A stretch of 64,000 bases of DNA, taken from positions 62,001-126,000 of the forward strand of contig NZ_FNHZ01000007.1 in NCBI RefSeq assembly GCF_900103815.1, given 5' to 3'. The DNA is from Lachnospira pectinoschiza. GTDB lineage: Bacteria > Bacillota > Clostridia > Lachnospirales > Lachnospiraceae. Position numbers and translations under genes: made by a program. The notes beneath the pieces were generated by a model. It saw only the letters and a program-made list of their open reading frames with translations. It made no database searches and was not told the DNA's origin. Of the stretch, positions 17,501 to 24,607 are shown piece after piece. The number at the start of each line of letters is the position of its first letter. The first letter of the stretch is position 1.

Positions 17501-18398
17501 TAAGGACAATACAATTGATTTAAGCTGGGATGAGGCAGTAGATGATACAGCGGTAGGCGGTTATAGAGTTTACGTAGATGGTGTAGCTGTTTATACAGAG
17601 GAATCAACAGATACTTTCAATCCTGTAAATGGTGCCTACACAACTAATAAGACAGAAATTACATTAACAGATGTGGACACAACTAAGGCTCACACAATTA
17701 CAGTTCAGGCTGGCGATACATGGTGGAAGGCAGCTATGACAATGGGTAACTTTGATAAGATGGCATGCTATAACTGGACAGTAAAGGGCTTAGAAACAAC
17801 AGTAAAGGCTTACGAAGAGCCAAAAGAGGAGCCAGAAACACCAGAGCCAGGCGAAGAAGCAAGCGAGAATCCTTCAGAAAATCCTTCAGAAGAAGTAGCT
17901 GCAGATACAGATATTGTTTATGAAATGCTTACAGGTAGCGAAATCAACTATGTAAATGGTGAAAAGTTAACTCTTCGTAGCGCAGCTGACTTTGCAAAGT
18001 TTGTAGGAGTTAAGGTGGATGGTAAGTTAGTTGATAAGGCTAATTACACAGCTTACTCAGGCTCAACAATTATTGAGGTTAACGAAAACTACATGGCAAG
18101 CCTTTCTAATGGCAAGCATGATTTTGAAATCCTTTCTAAGGACGGTAGTGCTAAGGCTGTTGTAGTAGTTAATAAGCCTGAAAATGTATCAGATAATAAC
18201 ACAACAGTTTCAAATAATACTGTAGCTGAGGTGGCAGCAGATACAGCTGAGGTGGCAGCAGATTCAAGTGAAGTTACAAATAGCTCAAAAAATACAGCAG
18301 ACTTAAATAACATGTTAATTTATTTCTTAATGATTCTTGCTTGTGGCACAATTAGTTTTGTGGTTGCAAGAAGAGAATATAAGAATCGTATGAACTAA
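14580..18398 (+). CDS. Surface-anchored multidomain GH28 polygalacturonase-like enzyme
   Basis: A 1,272-residue secreted enzyme that probably hydrolyses pectic galacturonan outside the cell. GGGAGGT at 14567 selects the ATG at 14580. Order: signal peptide (to ~33), fibronectin-III-like module (~75-195), GH28 right-handed beta-helix (~200-750), three further FnIII-like modules (~760-1075), a Glu/Pro linker, a small beta domain, a linker with tandem AEVAADx heptads, and a C-terminal hydrophobic helix with an RREYKNR tail. All GH28 active-site motifs are present: D493 (NGD), D514/D515 (GDDN), H549 (GHGG), and R580/K582 (RFK). The tail looks like a wall anchor but lacks LPxTG, so it is probably membrane-held. 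It has its own promoter and terminator. Confidence 0.88.
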   Translation: MKSKSLRKALALAMANAMILGVVGSNCSLTSASGLPSTTGHDTYVNSDVFSVISSDSFGTTALDSPLFSKNIGSYDITNLQVPTLAYDDTSIGVVWEKPENYENVADYHVYINGELQETARENFKENAKWTYTYMQSFYDYYETASDVDMVDVDIHSFRATNLSPETSYEISVVAIDEKGNELGNKVSINASTTKTAEVVNVLDYGVTYTEGYTEYNDEINAIIEANTKAIQAAIDAVPEGGKLVIPDNDQGLVLVSGALWLHSNMTLELDGTLWASPNSDHFEIGFLMYPFYTDTRDWGLLNAVSQDENAPLENIRITGSGTLYGNGWKYGAGNTVYGDGYTSNAGDNTQNGDPDVKNTQKEYGLPRYVSGNNAAVYDFGIQAADSAKKYLANLYNEDGTRKYSDEIINSLASKTKSNKWSKTSLKGIISDQDLKDAYATRASLLIMRNVTNVYVADITVENPSNHSVNILDSRNIATTNVKVFSYDGNNGDGLGFGCSQNVICWNNFTDTGDDNLGFGSSVGEGARDCDIQTNSELWMFNNFLREGHGGLAAGSHTGNGIQDVLFEDTVMNHIDMAFRFKSAPTNGGFAANITMRDCAVADTNQAWVLTTSYSDPNSASSTEAAEIAEFYNFAAYNVSVYGASQNTICVYADVDYDSNPQKPAHCHHNLYFQDITFGNVGGYGKYKNYSGWDTLTGCENSVFYNVKTISYNKKAVSNKTNAAWTNIKYCKNIIFQGTTLDSLNINSSNVENAMQAPEVIDTNITATSASDGKSVDLSWAAQKDNYSMTYGVETYVNGEMVDFVSGLSDTKTTISSLSPGVDYIFKVYVSDKTGNKTFINEVSLKTEGEDSEEIKAPESTTVKLTNPIYTCAQASFASAYTSDNRVRGYKIYANGNLVKTIYNYQIKEYKKGDTVSHQVGRLTPGIENEVKVVAFTDSGKEYTYDISKVTTLANYDYKAPVFASTAKINATVNKDNTIDLSWDEAVDDTAVGGYRVYVDGVAVYTEESTDTFNPVNGAYTTNKTEITLTDVDTTKAHTITVQAGDTWWKAAMTMGNFDKMACYNWTVKGLETTVKAYEEPKEEPETPEPGEEASENPSENPSEEVAADTDIVYEMLTGSEINYVNGEKLTLRSAADFAKFVGVKVDGKLVDKANYTAYSGSTIIEVNENYMASLSNGKHDFEILSKDGSAKAVVVVNKPENVSDNNTTVSNNTVAEVAADTAEVAADSSEVTNSSKNTADLNNMLIYFLMILACGTISFVVARREYKNRMN
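18225..18263 (+). repeat. Tandem 21-bp repeat inside the GH28 gene linker
   Basis: The unit GCTGAGGTGGCAGCAGAT starts at 18225 and recurs at 18246, 21 bases apart. It encodes an AEVAADT/AEVAADS pair in the linker before the C-terminal membrane helix. A related short duplication (ENPSENPSEE) lies further upstream in the same gene. The unit length keeps the reading frame. Confidence 0.75.
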
Positions 18399-18437
18399 AA
18401 AAATCTTACATACAAAAAACTTCATAAATCTAGAATT

Positions 18438-18509
18438 TCCGTAGGGATTAATGACTATTAAAATTGCAAAAAAGAGACATTTTTATAGTTAAAATCCCTA
18501 CGGATTTTT
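18438..18509 (+). terminator. Long hairpin terminator after the GH28 gene
   Basis: TCCGTAGGGATT (18438-18449) pairs perfectly with AATCCCTACGGA (18493-18504) and is followed by TTTTTC. The apical part is about 43 bases long and can form a further short stem. The remaining ~160 bases before the next gene are A+T-rich, with no other signal I can support. Confidence 0.75.
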
Positions 18510-18668
18510 CATCTTAATCAGTTAAATACTTAACACAGTTAAATCCACAAAATATTTAGCGATTTAGTGTACTAAATTTATGCAATTTTAACATTGATAT
18601 AAAACTTTAATTATGAAAAAATAACCTTACCGTGTGGTAAATGTTGAAATGAATGGAGTTTTAAAGTT

Positions 18669-19931
18669 ATGGCAATCAATGTAGTAGAAGAAGCAAAAAG
18701 GTGCTTACAATGTAAAGTGCCAATGTGTAGAAAAGGATGTCCGATTTCTACAAATATTCCAGAGATGAACAGACTCTTTTTGGAGTTTAAAAAGGATGAA
18801 GCAGGAAAGATGCTTTTTGAAAATAATCCTCTTTCTGCCATCTGTTCACTTGTCTGTAATCATGAAAAACAGTGTGAAGGTAACTGTGTACTAGGAAGAA
18901 AGGGCTCCCCTGTACATGTATCAAGCATTGAGAATTATATATCAGATGCTTATCTTGATCATTTAAATTTACAAAGAGAAGATGATAAGAAGCAGAGAGT
19001 TGCTATTATTGGTGGTGGTCCTGCTGGTATTACAATTTCAGTAATTCTTGCACAGCGTGGATATGATGTAACAATTTTTGAATCAAGAGATAAGATCGGT
19101 GGCGTTTTAAGATATGGTATTCCAGAATTCAGACTTCCAAAGACAGTTCTTGATAGATATGAAGAAAGATTAAAGAAGTTAGGTATTAAGATTCGTCCTC
19201 ATACAGTAGTAGGCTATGCCTTAACTATTGATGATCTTGAAAGAGATGGCTATGAGGCAATCTTTATTGGTACTGGTGTTTGGAGACCAAAGAAGCTTGG
19301 AATTAAGGGTGAGAGTTTAGGAAATGTACATTTTGCCATTGACTATCTTGCTAACCCAGATGTATATGACTTAGGTAAGAGAGTCGTTATTATTGGTGCC
19401 GGTAATTCAGCTATGGATGTGGCAAGAACAGCTACAAGAAAGGGCGTATCTGAAGTTTATGTATTCTGTAGAAGAGGACATGCAGCAGCTTCTGTTCGTG
19501 AATTAGAATACGCTGAGGCTGATGGTGTACAGATTCTTTATGGTTATAGACCAGATGAATTTACTGATAGAGGCGTACTATATAAGGTTGCAACAATGGA
19601 CGAAGAAGACAATGTCTTAGAGATGAGCGAGCAAAAGTTCTTTGAGGCAGACAGCATTGTAGTTGCAGCAAGTCAGGGTGCTATGAACAGAATCGTAAGT
19701 ACTACAAAGGGTATTGAGACTAACGAGAAGGGCTTATTAAGTACAGATGAGAAGGGTAGCACATCAAGACCTGGTATCTTTAGTGCTGGTGATGTTGTAA
19801 ATGGCGCTAGAACAGTAGTAGAAGCAGTTAGATATTCTAAGGATGTAGCAGAAGCTATGGATGAATATTTAAAGGCAAAAAGAGAAGAAAAAGAAAATGC
19901 TGATGAGGATGAAGAAGTAAAGGCAAGCTAA
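18669..19931 (+). CDS. NAD(P)-dependent oxidoreductase, GltD/NfnB-like
   Basis: A 420-residue flavoprotein related to the small subunit of glutamate synthase. The N-terminal ~100 residues form an Fe-S cluster domain with cysteines in CLQCKVPMC, GCPIS, CSLVCNH and CEGNCV patterns (Fer4_20 type). The FAD site is GGGPAGI (about residue 115) and the NAD(P) site is IIGAGNSAMDVART (about 240). The end (GIFSAGDVVNGARTVVEAV) is typical of the family. It normally passes electrons from NADPH to a partner such as GltB or NfnA, but no partner gene is adjacent. It stands alone between two terminators, so its acceptor is unknown. Confidence 0.88.
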   Translation: MAINVVEEAKRCLQCKVPMCRKGCPISTNIPEMNRLFLEFKKDEAGKMLFENNPLSAICSLVCNHEKQCEGNCVLGRKGSPVHVSSIENYISDAYLDHLNLQREDDKKQRVAIIGGGPAGITISVILAQRGYDVTIFESRDKIGGVLRYGIPEFRLPKTVLDRYEERLKKLGIKIRPHTVVGYALTIDDLERDGYEAIFIGTGVWRPKKLGIKGESLGNVHFAIDYLANPDVYDLGKRVVIIGAGNSAMDVARTATRKGVSEVYVFCRRGHAAASVRELEYAEADGVQILYGYRPDEFTDRGVLYKVATMDEEDNVLEMSEQKFFEADSIVVAASQGAMNRIVSTTKGIETNEKGLLSTDEKGSTSRPGIFSAGDVVNGARTVVEAVRYSKDVAEAMDEYLKAKREEKENADEDEEVKAS

Positions 19932-19980
19932 ATATTTGTCTTAACATAGCTCGTTTGAAATATTAGGAGATTTATATAGA

Positions 19981-20018
19981 GGACCTATGTCTTATCTTAG
20001 ACATAGGCCCTTGTTTTT
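19981..20018 (+). terminator. Rho-independent terminator after the GltD-like gene
   Basis: A 12-bp stem with one mismatch (GGACCTATGTCT with AGACATAGGCCC) and a six-base loop, then TTGTTTTTT. Confidence 0.88.
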
Positions 20019-20110
20019 TATAAAGACTATATATAGTAGATTTTTTTAAAAATAAAAATGAATATATCCAAGAAATTGTGAAAAATTATCGAAAGATTTC
20101 CCTTTAGTAC

Positions 20111-20139
20111 TTGTTAAATAAGTAGATTTATTATATTAT
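20111..20139 (+). promoter_or_regulatory. Sigma-A-type promoter for ireB-ruvX
   Basis: TTGTTA (20111-20116), a 17-bp spacer and TATTAT (20134-20139), 31 bases before the IreB start and after the preceding terminator. Confidence 0.5.
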
Positions 20140-20169
20140 TAATACATATATAGGAAGGACGTGATTTAT

Positions 20170-20427
20170 ATGGCAGATAATAACACACAATTTTTTAAAA
20201 CACAGCCTGAAAAGACAATTTCGGTTGAAGGAATTATTGAGCAAGTTTATCTTGCTTTAAAGGAGAAGGGATACAATCCTGTGAATCAAATAGTTGGATA
20301 CATTATGTCTGGGGACCCAACTTATATTACTAGTCACAACAATGCTAGAAGTTTAATTATGAAAGTAGAACGTGATGAGCTTGTTGAAGAAGTAATCCGC
20401 TATTTTATTGAAGGTAAGGGACTTTAG
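20170..20427 (+). CDS. ireB: IreB family regulatory phosphoprotein
   Basis: An 85-residue protein of the IreB (DUF965) family. The core [21 protein letters not shown], then [17 protein letters not shown] and [10 protein letters not shown](R)YFIE, are the family's highly conserved blocks. In Enterococcus, IreB is a substrate of the PASTA-type Ser/Thr kinase IreK and dampens envelope-stress and cephalosporin resistance. A GTG at 20161 is in frame but sits only 2 bases after AGGAAGGA, so the ATG at 20170 is preferred. The order ireB-ruvX-DUF1292 is standard in Firmicutes, usually after alaS, which is not present here. Confidence 0.93.
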   Translation: MADNNTQFFKTQPEKTISVEGIIEQVYLALKEKGYNPVNQIVGYIMSGDPTYITSHNNARSLIMKVERDELVEEVIRYFIEGKGL

Positions 20428-20433
20428 TCTTAC

Positions 20434-20883
20434 ATGAGATATTTAGGATTAGATTATGGCAGTAAAACTGTAGGTGTTGCGCTGTCTGACCCTCTTGGTT
20501 GGACAGCACAAGCCTTTGAGACAATTACAAGAAAAGAAGAGAATAAGTTAAGAAAGACTTATGCAAGAATAGAGGAAATAATAAAAGAATATGGAGTTAC
20601 TAAGGTAGTAGTGGGCTTACCTAAGAATATGGACGATACGGAAGGTGAGAGAGCTCTACTAGCAAGAGATTTTGCAAGTAATATCCATAGAAGAACAGGG
20701 ATAGAAATCGTTATGTGGGACGAGAGATTGACCACAATTGCAGCTGATGAGGTTCTAGAAGAAGCTGGAGTTAAAAAGGAGAACAGAAAGGCTGTTATAG
20801 ATCAGATAGCAGCAGTTTTTATATTACAAGGTTATCTTGATTTTGAGGCAAAAGAGGCCAAAAAGCAAGATTTCAATAAATAG
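20434..20883 (+). CDS. ruvX: Putative pre-16S rRNA nuclease / Holliday junction resolvase YqgF
   Basis: A 149-residue RNase H-fold protein of normal length. It has the acidic first strand in LGLDYGSKTVGVA, the VVGLPKNMDDTEGERA segment, the WDERLTT motif and the final conserved acid in VIDQIAAVFILQGYLD. YqgF trims the 5' end of pre-16S rRNA in E. coli; related proteins act as Holliday junction resolvases. It starts 6 bases after ireB and so is coupled to it. Confidence 0.94.
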   Translation: MRYLGLDYGSKTVGVALSDPLGWTAQAFETITRKEENKLRKTYARIEEIIKEYGVTKVVVGLPKNMDDTEGERALLARDFASNIHRRTGIEIVMWDERLTTIAADEVLEEAGVKKENRKAVIDQIAAVFILQGYLDFEAKEAKKQDFNK

Positions 20884-20888
20884 GATGG

Positions 20889-20927
20889 CTAATCATGGGG
20901 AGTTTTAGCACTGTGATTAGAGTCTTT
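20889..20927 (+). terminator. Weak hairpin with T-run after ruvX
   Basis: CTAATCA (20889-20895) pairs with TGATTAG (20914-20920) around an 18-base loop, followed by AGTCTTTTT. The stem is short, so read-through into the DUF1292 gene is likely. Confidence 0.4.
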
Positions 20928-20999
20928 TTGTGTCTAGATATATGTGAAATATTTAGGCGAATGTATTAGGGTTTAAATTTTTAATTTGGAGAGAGATTT

Positions 21000-21260
21000 A
21001 TGGAAAAGATTAGTTTGGTTTCAGAAGATGGAGATAAGATTGAACTCTATGTTCTAGAAGAGACAAGGATTAGTGGAATTAATTACATTTTAGTCACTGA
21101 ATCAGATGATGAGAATGAAGATGCAGAAGTTTATATCTTAAAAGATACTTCTAAGAGCACAGATGCTGATGCTATTTATGAATACGTGGAAGACGATAGT
21201 GAACTTGATGCAGTAGCAAAGGTTTTTAGTGAATTATTAGAAGATGTGGATTTTAGATAA
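21000..21260 (+). CDS. DUF1292 family protein
   Basis: An 86-residue acidic protein of the DUF1292 (YrzB) family: an N-terminal VSEDGDKIELYVLEETRI strand pair, INYILVTE, and a middle block ending EVYILKD, with an acidic C-terminal helix. It follows ruvX in most Firmicutes and its function is not known. GGAGAGAG precedes the ATG. The family call rests on sequence and gene order. Confidence 0.87.
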   Translation: MEKISLVSEDGDKIELYVLEETRISGINYILVTESDDENEDAEVYILKDTSKSTDADAIYEYVEDDSELDAVAKVFSELLEDVDFR

Positions 21261-21313
21261 TTAACAACGTGAATTTTTAATGAAAGAAATATTTTTTAGT
21301 TAAGGAGAGTTAT

Positions 21314-22984
21314 ATGAAGAAAGAGGCGAATTCTAGTTTAAAGATAGTGCCTTTAGGTGGTCTTGAACAAATTGGTATGAATATAACTGCGTTTTGCTAT
21401 GAAGATAGTATTATCGTAGTGGATTGTGGACTTAAATTTCCAGATGATGATATGTTAGGTGTAGATTTAGTTATCCCTGACGTAACATTTTTAAAGGATA
21501 ATATTGATAAGGTAAAGGGTTTTGTAATCACTCATGGTCATGAAGATCATATTGGTGCTATTCCATACATTTTAAAGGATATTAAGGTTCCTGTTTATGG
21601 TACAAAGCTTACAATTGCTTTAATTGAGTCAAAGCTTAAGGAACACAACATGATGAAGGAAGTTAAGAGAAAGGTTGTAAAGTACGGCCAGTCTATTTCT
21701 CTTGGAGACTTTAGAGTTGAATTTATTAGAACTAATCATAGTATCGCTGATGCAGCAGCACTTGCTATTTATTCACCAGCAGGTACTGTAGTTCATACAG
21801 GCGATTTCAAGGTAGATTATACACCAGTTGATGGTGATCCAATTGATTTACCTAGACTTGGTGAAATTGGTAAGAAGGGTGTACTTGCACTTATGTGTGA
21901 TTCTACTAATGCCATTAGACCAGGTTTTACAATGTCAGAGCGTACAGTAGGTGCGACTTTTGATAAGATTTTTGCAGATAATAAGAATTCAAGAATTATC
22001 ATTGCTACATTTGCATCAAATGTAGATAGAGTTCAGCAGATTATTAATACTGCTGTTAAGTACGACCGTAAGGTTTGTGTTGAGGGACGTAGTATGGTTA
22101 ATATAATCGAGGTAGCACAAGACCTTGAATACCTTAAGTTCCCAGAGGGCACAATTATTGAAACAGAAGAAATGAAGAATTATAATCCTGAGCAGATTGT
22201 ACTTATTACTACAGGTAGCCAGGGTGAATCAATGGCAGCTCTTTCAAGAATGGCAGCTAACATTCACCGTAAGGTTTCTATTATACCTGGGGACTGTGTT
22301 GTATTTTCATCAACACCAATTCCTGGTAATGAGAAGTCTGTATCAAAGGTTATTAATGAATTAGGAATGAAGGGCGCTAAGGTAATCTTCCAGGATACTC
22401 ACGTTTCAGGACATGCTTGTCAGGAAGAAATCAAGCTTATTTATTCTTTAGTACGTCCTAAGTATTCAATTCCAGTCCATGGTGAATACCGCCACTTAAT
22501 CGCTCAAAAAGAGCTTGTTATGGGACTAGGATATGATAAGCAGGATGTAATTATTGCTAAGTCTGGTGATATTATTGAATTATCAGAAAAGGAAGCTAAG
22601 ATTGTTGGTAAGGCACCAGTTGGTGAAGTTATGGTTGATGGTCTTGGCGTTGGTGATATTGGTAATATCGTACTTCGTGATAGACAGAACTTAGCTGAGA
22701 ACGGTATTATTATTGTAGTATTAACATTTGAGAGAAATTCAGGTCAGTTAATTGCTGGACCAGATATTGTTTCAAGAGGTTTCGTTTATGTACGTGGAGC
22801 TGAAGAATTACTTGATGAGGCAAGACTTATTGTTGAAGATTCAGTTCAGAAGTGTATTGATAATAGAATCTCTGACTGGGGCAAGATAAAGAACATTATT
22901 AAGGATGACTTATCAGAATTCTTATGGAAGAAAATGAAGAGAAATCCTTTAATTCTTCCAATTATTATGGAAGCTAATTTATAA
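21314..22984 (+). CDS. rnj: Ribonuclease J
   Basis: A 556-residue metallo-beta-lactamase/beta-CASP nuclease that carries out 5'-to-3' exonuclease and endonuclease steps in rRNA maturation and mRNA decay. The zinc site HGHEDHIG lies at about residues 74-81, with further ligands in NHSIADA and VHTGDFKVD. The beta-CASP part has the TTGSQGE and HVSGHA blocks, and the C-terminal RNase J domain is present. Length and motifs are normal. AAGGAGAG precedes the ATG. A perfect GC-rich terminator follows. Confidence 0.96.
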   Translation: MKKEANSSLKIVPLGGLEQIGMNITAFCYEDSIIVVDCGLKFPDDDMLGVDLVIPDVTFLKDNIDKVKGFVITHGHEDHIGAIPYILKDIKVPVYGTKLTIALIESKLKEHNMMKEVKRKVVKYGQSISLGDFRVEFIRTNHSIADAAALAIYSPAGTVVHTGDFKVDYTPVDGDPIDLPRLGEIGKKGVLALMCDSTNAIRPGFTMSERTVGATFDKIFADNKNSRIIIATFASNVDRVQQIINTAVKYDRKVCVEGRSMVNIIEVAQDLEYLKFPEGTIIETEEMKNYNPEQIVLITTGSQGESMAALSRMAANIHRKVSIIPGDCVVFSSTPIPGNEKSVSKVINELGMKGAKVIFQDTHVSGHACQEEIKLIYSLVRPKYSIPVHGEYRHLIAQKELVMGLGYDKQDVIIAKSGDIIELSEKEAKIVGKAPVGEVMVDGLGVGDIGNIVLRDRQNLAENGIIIVVLTFERNSGQLIAGPDIVSRGFVYVRGAEELLDEARLIVEDSVQKCIDNRISDWGKIKNIIKDDLSEFLWKKMKRNPLILPIIMEANL

Positions 22985-22993
22985 TTAAGACTT

Positions 22994-23028
22994 AAATAGG
23001 CGGCTAGATAAAAGGCCGCCTATTTTTA
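22994..23028 (+). terminator. Rho-independent terminator after rnj
   Basis: Stem AAATAGGCGGC with GCCGCCTATTT around a ten-base loop, then TTT: one of the strongest terminators in the window. Confidence 0.95.
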
Positions 23029-23091
23029 AAAGAAATCATTTAGGGAAAGTTAGTAGCAATTAGGTTTAAGTATTAATAGAGGTGAGAGACT

Positions 23092-23439
23092 ATGACAGGG
23101 GATAAACTTGAAACACTAAAAAAGGAACTAACACAGACTATACTTGAAAGTGATGAGTATAAGGAGTACAAGCGCTTAGAGGCTATTATTAATAGAAACC
23201 CAGATTTAAGAAGAAGCGTGGACGAATTTAGAAGAAGAACATTTGAGATAGTTAATAATGATGATATTGAAGATGTCTATACAGCTATGCTAAATCTTAA
23301 TATTGAGTTTGACAATATGAGAAGACAGGATATAGTTAATAGATATCTAACAGCAGAAATATGTTTTAGTAGCTTAGTAAAAGACATTGTAAAGTCTATT
23401 GTTGAGCCAATTGATATGGAACTTGATTTTTTGCGTTAA
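23092..23439 (+). CDS. YlbF family regulator
   Basis: A 115-residue all-helical protein of the YlbF/YmcA family. The KEYKRLEAIINRNPDLRRSVDEFRRR region and a C-terminal AEICFSSLVKDIVKSI helix are characteristic. In Bacillus the YlbF-YmcA-YaaT complex affects RNase Y-dependent mRNA processing, competence and sporulation. Here a single member lies just after rnj, which fits an RNA-decay theme, but the complex partners are not in the window. GAGGTGAG precedes the ATG. Confidence 0.85.
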   Translation: MTGDKLETLKKELTQTILESDEYKEYKRLEAIINRNPDLRRSVDEFRRRTFEIVNNDDIEDVYTAMLNLNIEFDNMRRQDIVNRYLTAEICFSSLVKDIVKSIVEPIDMELDFLR

Positions 23440-23481
23440 AACCCTTATTATAGCAAGTGATGGTAAAAAATGGAGGATTTC

Positions 23482-23859
23482 ATGAGCAATAAAAATATTA
23501 GACTTATAATAGCAGTGTCAGTTAACGTAATAGTAATTCTTATTGGCGTTTTAATCATCTATAAAGTAGGAACTTATGCTTATACATTAGGCAATAACAT
23601 ATTTAATGAGGTTGCAGTAGATGATAGTTCTAATGCAAGATCTGTAGAAGTTACTATAACATCATCTATGTCTGCTAAGCAGCTTGCTAATTTATTCTAC
23701 GAAAAAGGCTTAGTAGCTAAGGAGAAGCTTTTCTATTATCAGATTATAGCTTCAGATTATAATGGAGATTGGCTTGATGGAACATATACGCTTACAACAG
23801 ATATGCTTCCAACAGAGATGCTAGAAACTATTTCAACGGCTAGTACAAGCAGTAATTAG
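23482..23859 (+). CDS. Short MltG-like membrane protein without catalytic domain
   Basis: A 125-residue protein with one N-terminal transmembrane helix (about residues 8-28) and an extracellular part resembling the LysM-like start of the YceG/MltG endolytic transglycosylase: an SMSAKQLANLFYEKGLVAKEKLF block and a DGTYTLTTDMLPTEML block. Full MltG has about 350 residues with a C-terminal catalytic Glu; none of that is present. ATG at 23470 overlaps the GGAGG site, so 23482 is the start. MltG precedes trmR in Bacillus (yrrL-yrrM), so the position supports descent from that gene. It probably binds peptidoglycan or a partner rather than cutting glycan strands. Confidence 0.75.
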   Translation: MSNKNIRLIIAVSVNVIVILIGVLIIYKVGTYAYTLGNNIFNEVAVDDSSNARSVEVTITSSMSAKQLANLFYEKGLVAKEKLFYYQIIASDYNGDWLDGTYTLTTDMLPTEMLETISTASTSSN

Positions 23860-23908
23860 TGTGCAATTAATAATCAATTAAGAATTTAATTTAGAAAGAG
23901 GATTATTT

Positions 23909-24553
23909 ATGATAGTCAACGAAAGAATTGTGGCTTATATTAATTCTCTTGATTGTGGTAATTCAGATATTGTTAATACAATTGAAAAAGAAGCGATTGA
24001 AACAGGTGTTCCAATCATAAGGAAAGAGATGGGGAATTTACTTAAGGTCTTGCTTTCATTAAAGCAGCCCTTACGTATCTTAGAAGTAGGTACGGCAGTA
24101 GGTTACTCATCTATTCTTATGAGTGAGAATATGCCAGAGAATTGTCATATTACTACAATTGAGAATTATGAAAAGAGAATTCCAATAGCTAGGGAAAATT
24201 TTAAAAGGGCTAAAAAAGAAGATAAGATAACTTTAATTGAAGGCGATGCCACTCTAGTTTTAAAAGAATTAGAGGGAAGTTATGATTTTATTTTCATGGA
24301 TGCAGCAAAGGGGCAGTATATTAACTTCCTCGATGACATTTTAAGGTTACTTAGTCCAGGAGGTCTACTAATTTCAGATAACATCCTACAGGAAGGCGAA
24401 ATTGTAGAATCTCACTTTACAGTGGCAAGAAGAGATAAGACTATACATACAAGAATGAGAGAGTATGTCTATACCCTAACTCATCACAAAGACTTAATTA
24501 CATCCATTGTTCCAATTGGAGATGGAATTACATTAAGCGTAAAAAGAAGCTAA
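23909..24553 (+). CDS. trmR: tRNA 5-hydroxyuridine methyltransferase
   Basis: A 214-residue class I SAM methyltransferase of the O-methyltransferase family 3 (COG4122). The SAM-binding loop is LEVGTAVGYSS (about residue 59), the acidic end of strand 2 is TIENYEKR, the metal-site Asp lies in FIFMDAAKGQY, and SDNILQEG follows. In Bacillus, TrmR (YrrM) methylates 5-hydroxyuridine at the tRNA wobble position to 5-methoxyuridine and is encoded beside the hydroxylating U32 proteins. Here trhP is the next gene, which supports this choice over catechol-type substrates. AGAGGA precedes the ATG. Confidence 0.85.
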   Translation: MIVNERIVAYINSLDCGNSDIVNTIEKEAIETGVPIIRKEMGNLLKVLLSLKQPLRILEVGTAVGYSSILMSENMPENCHITTIENYEKRIPIARENFKRAKKEDKITLIEGDATLVLKELEGSYDFIFMDAAKGQYINFLDDILRLLSPGGLLISDNILQEGEIVESHFTVARRDKTIHTRMREYVYTLTHHKDLITSIVPIGDGITLSVKRS

Positions 24554-24607
24554 GACTAGTATTACAGGTATTAGTTATATGTACTAGTTATTTAAGAAAG
24601 GATTTAT

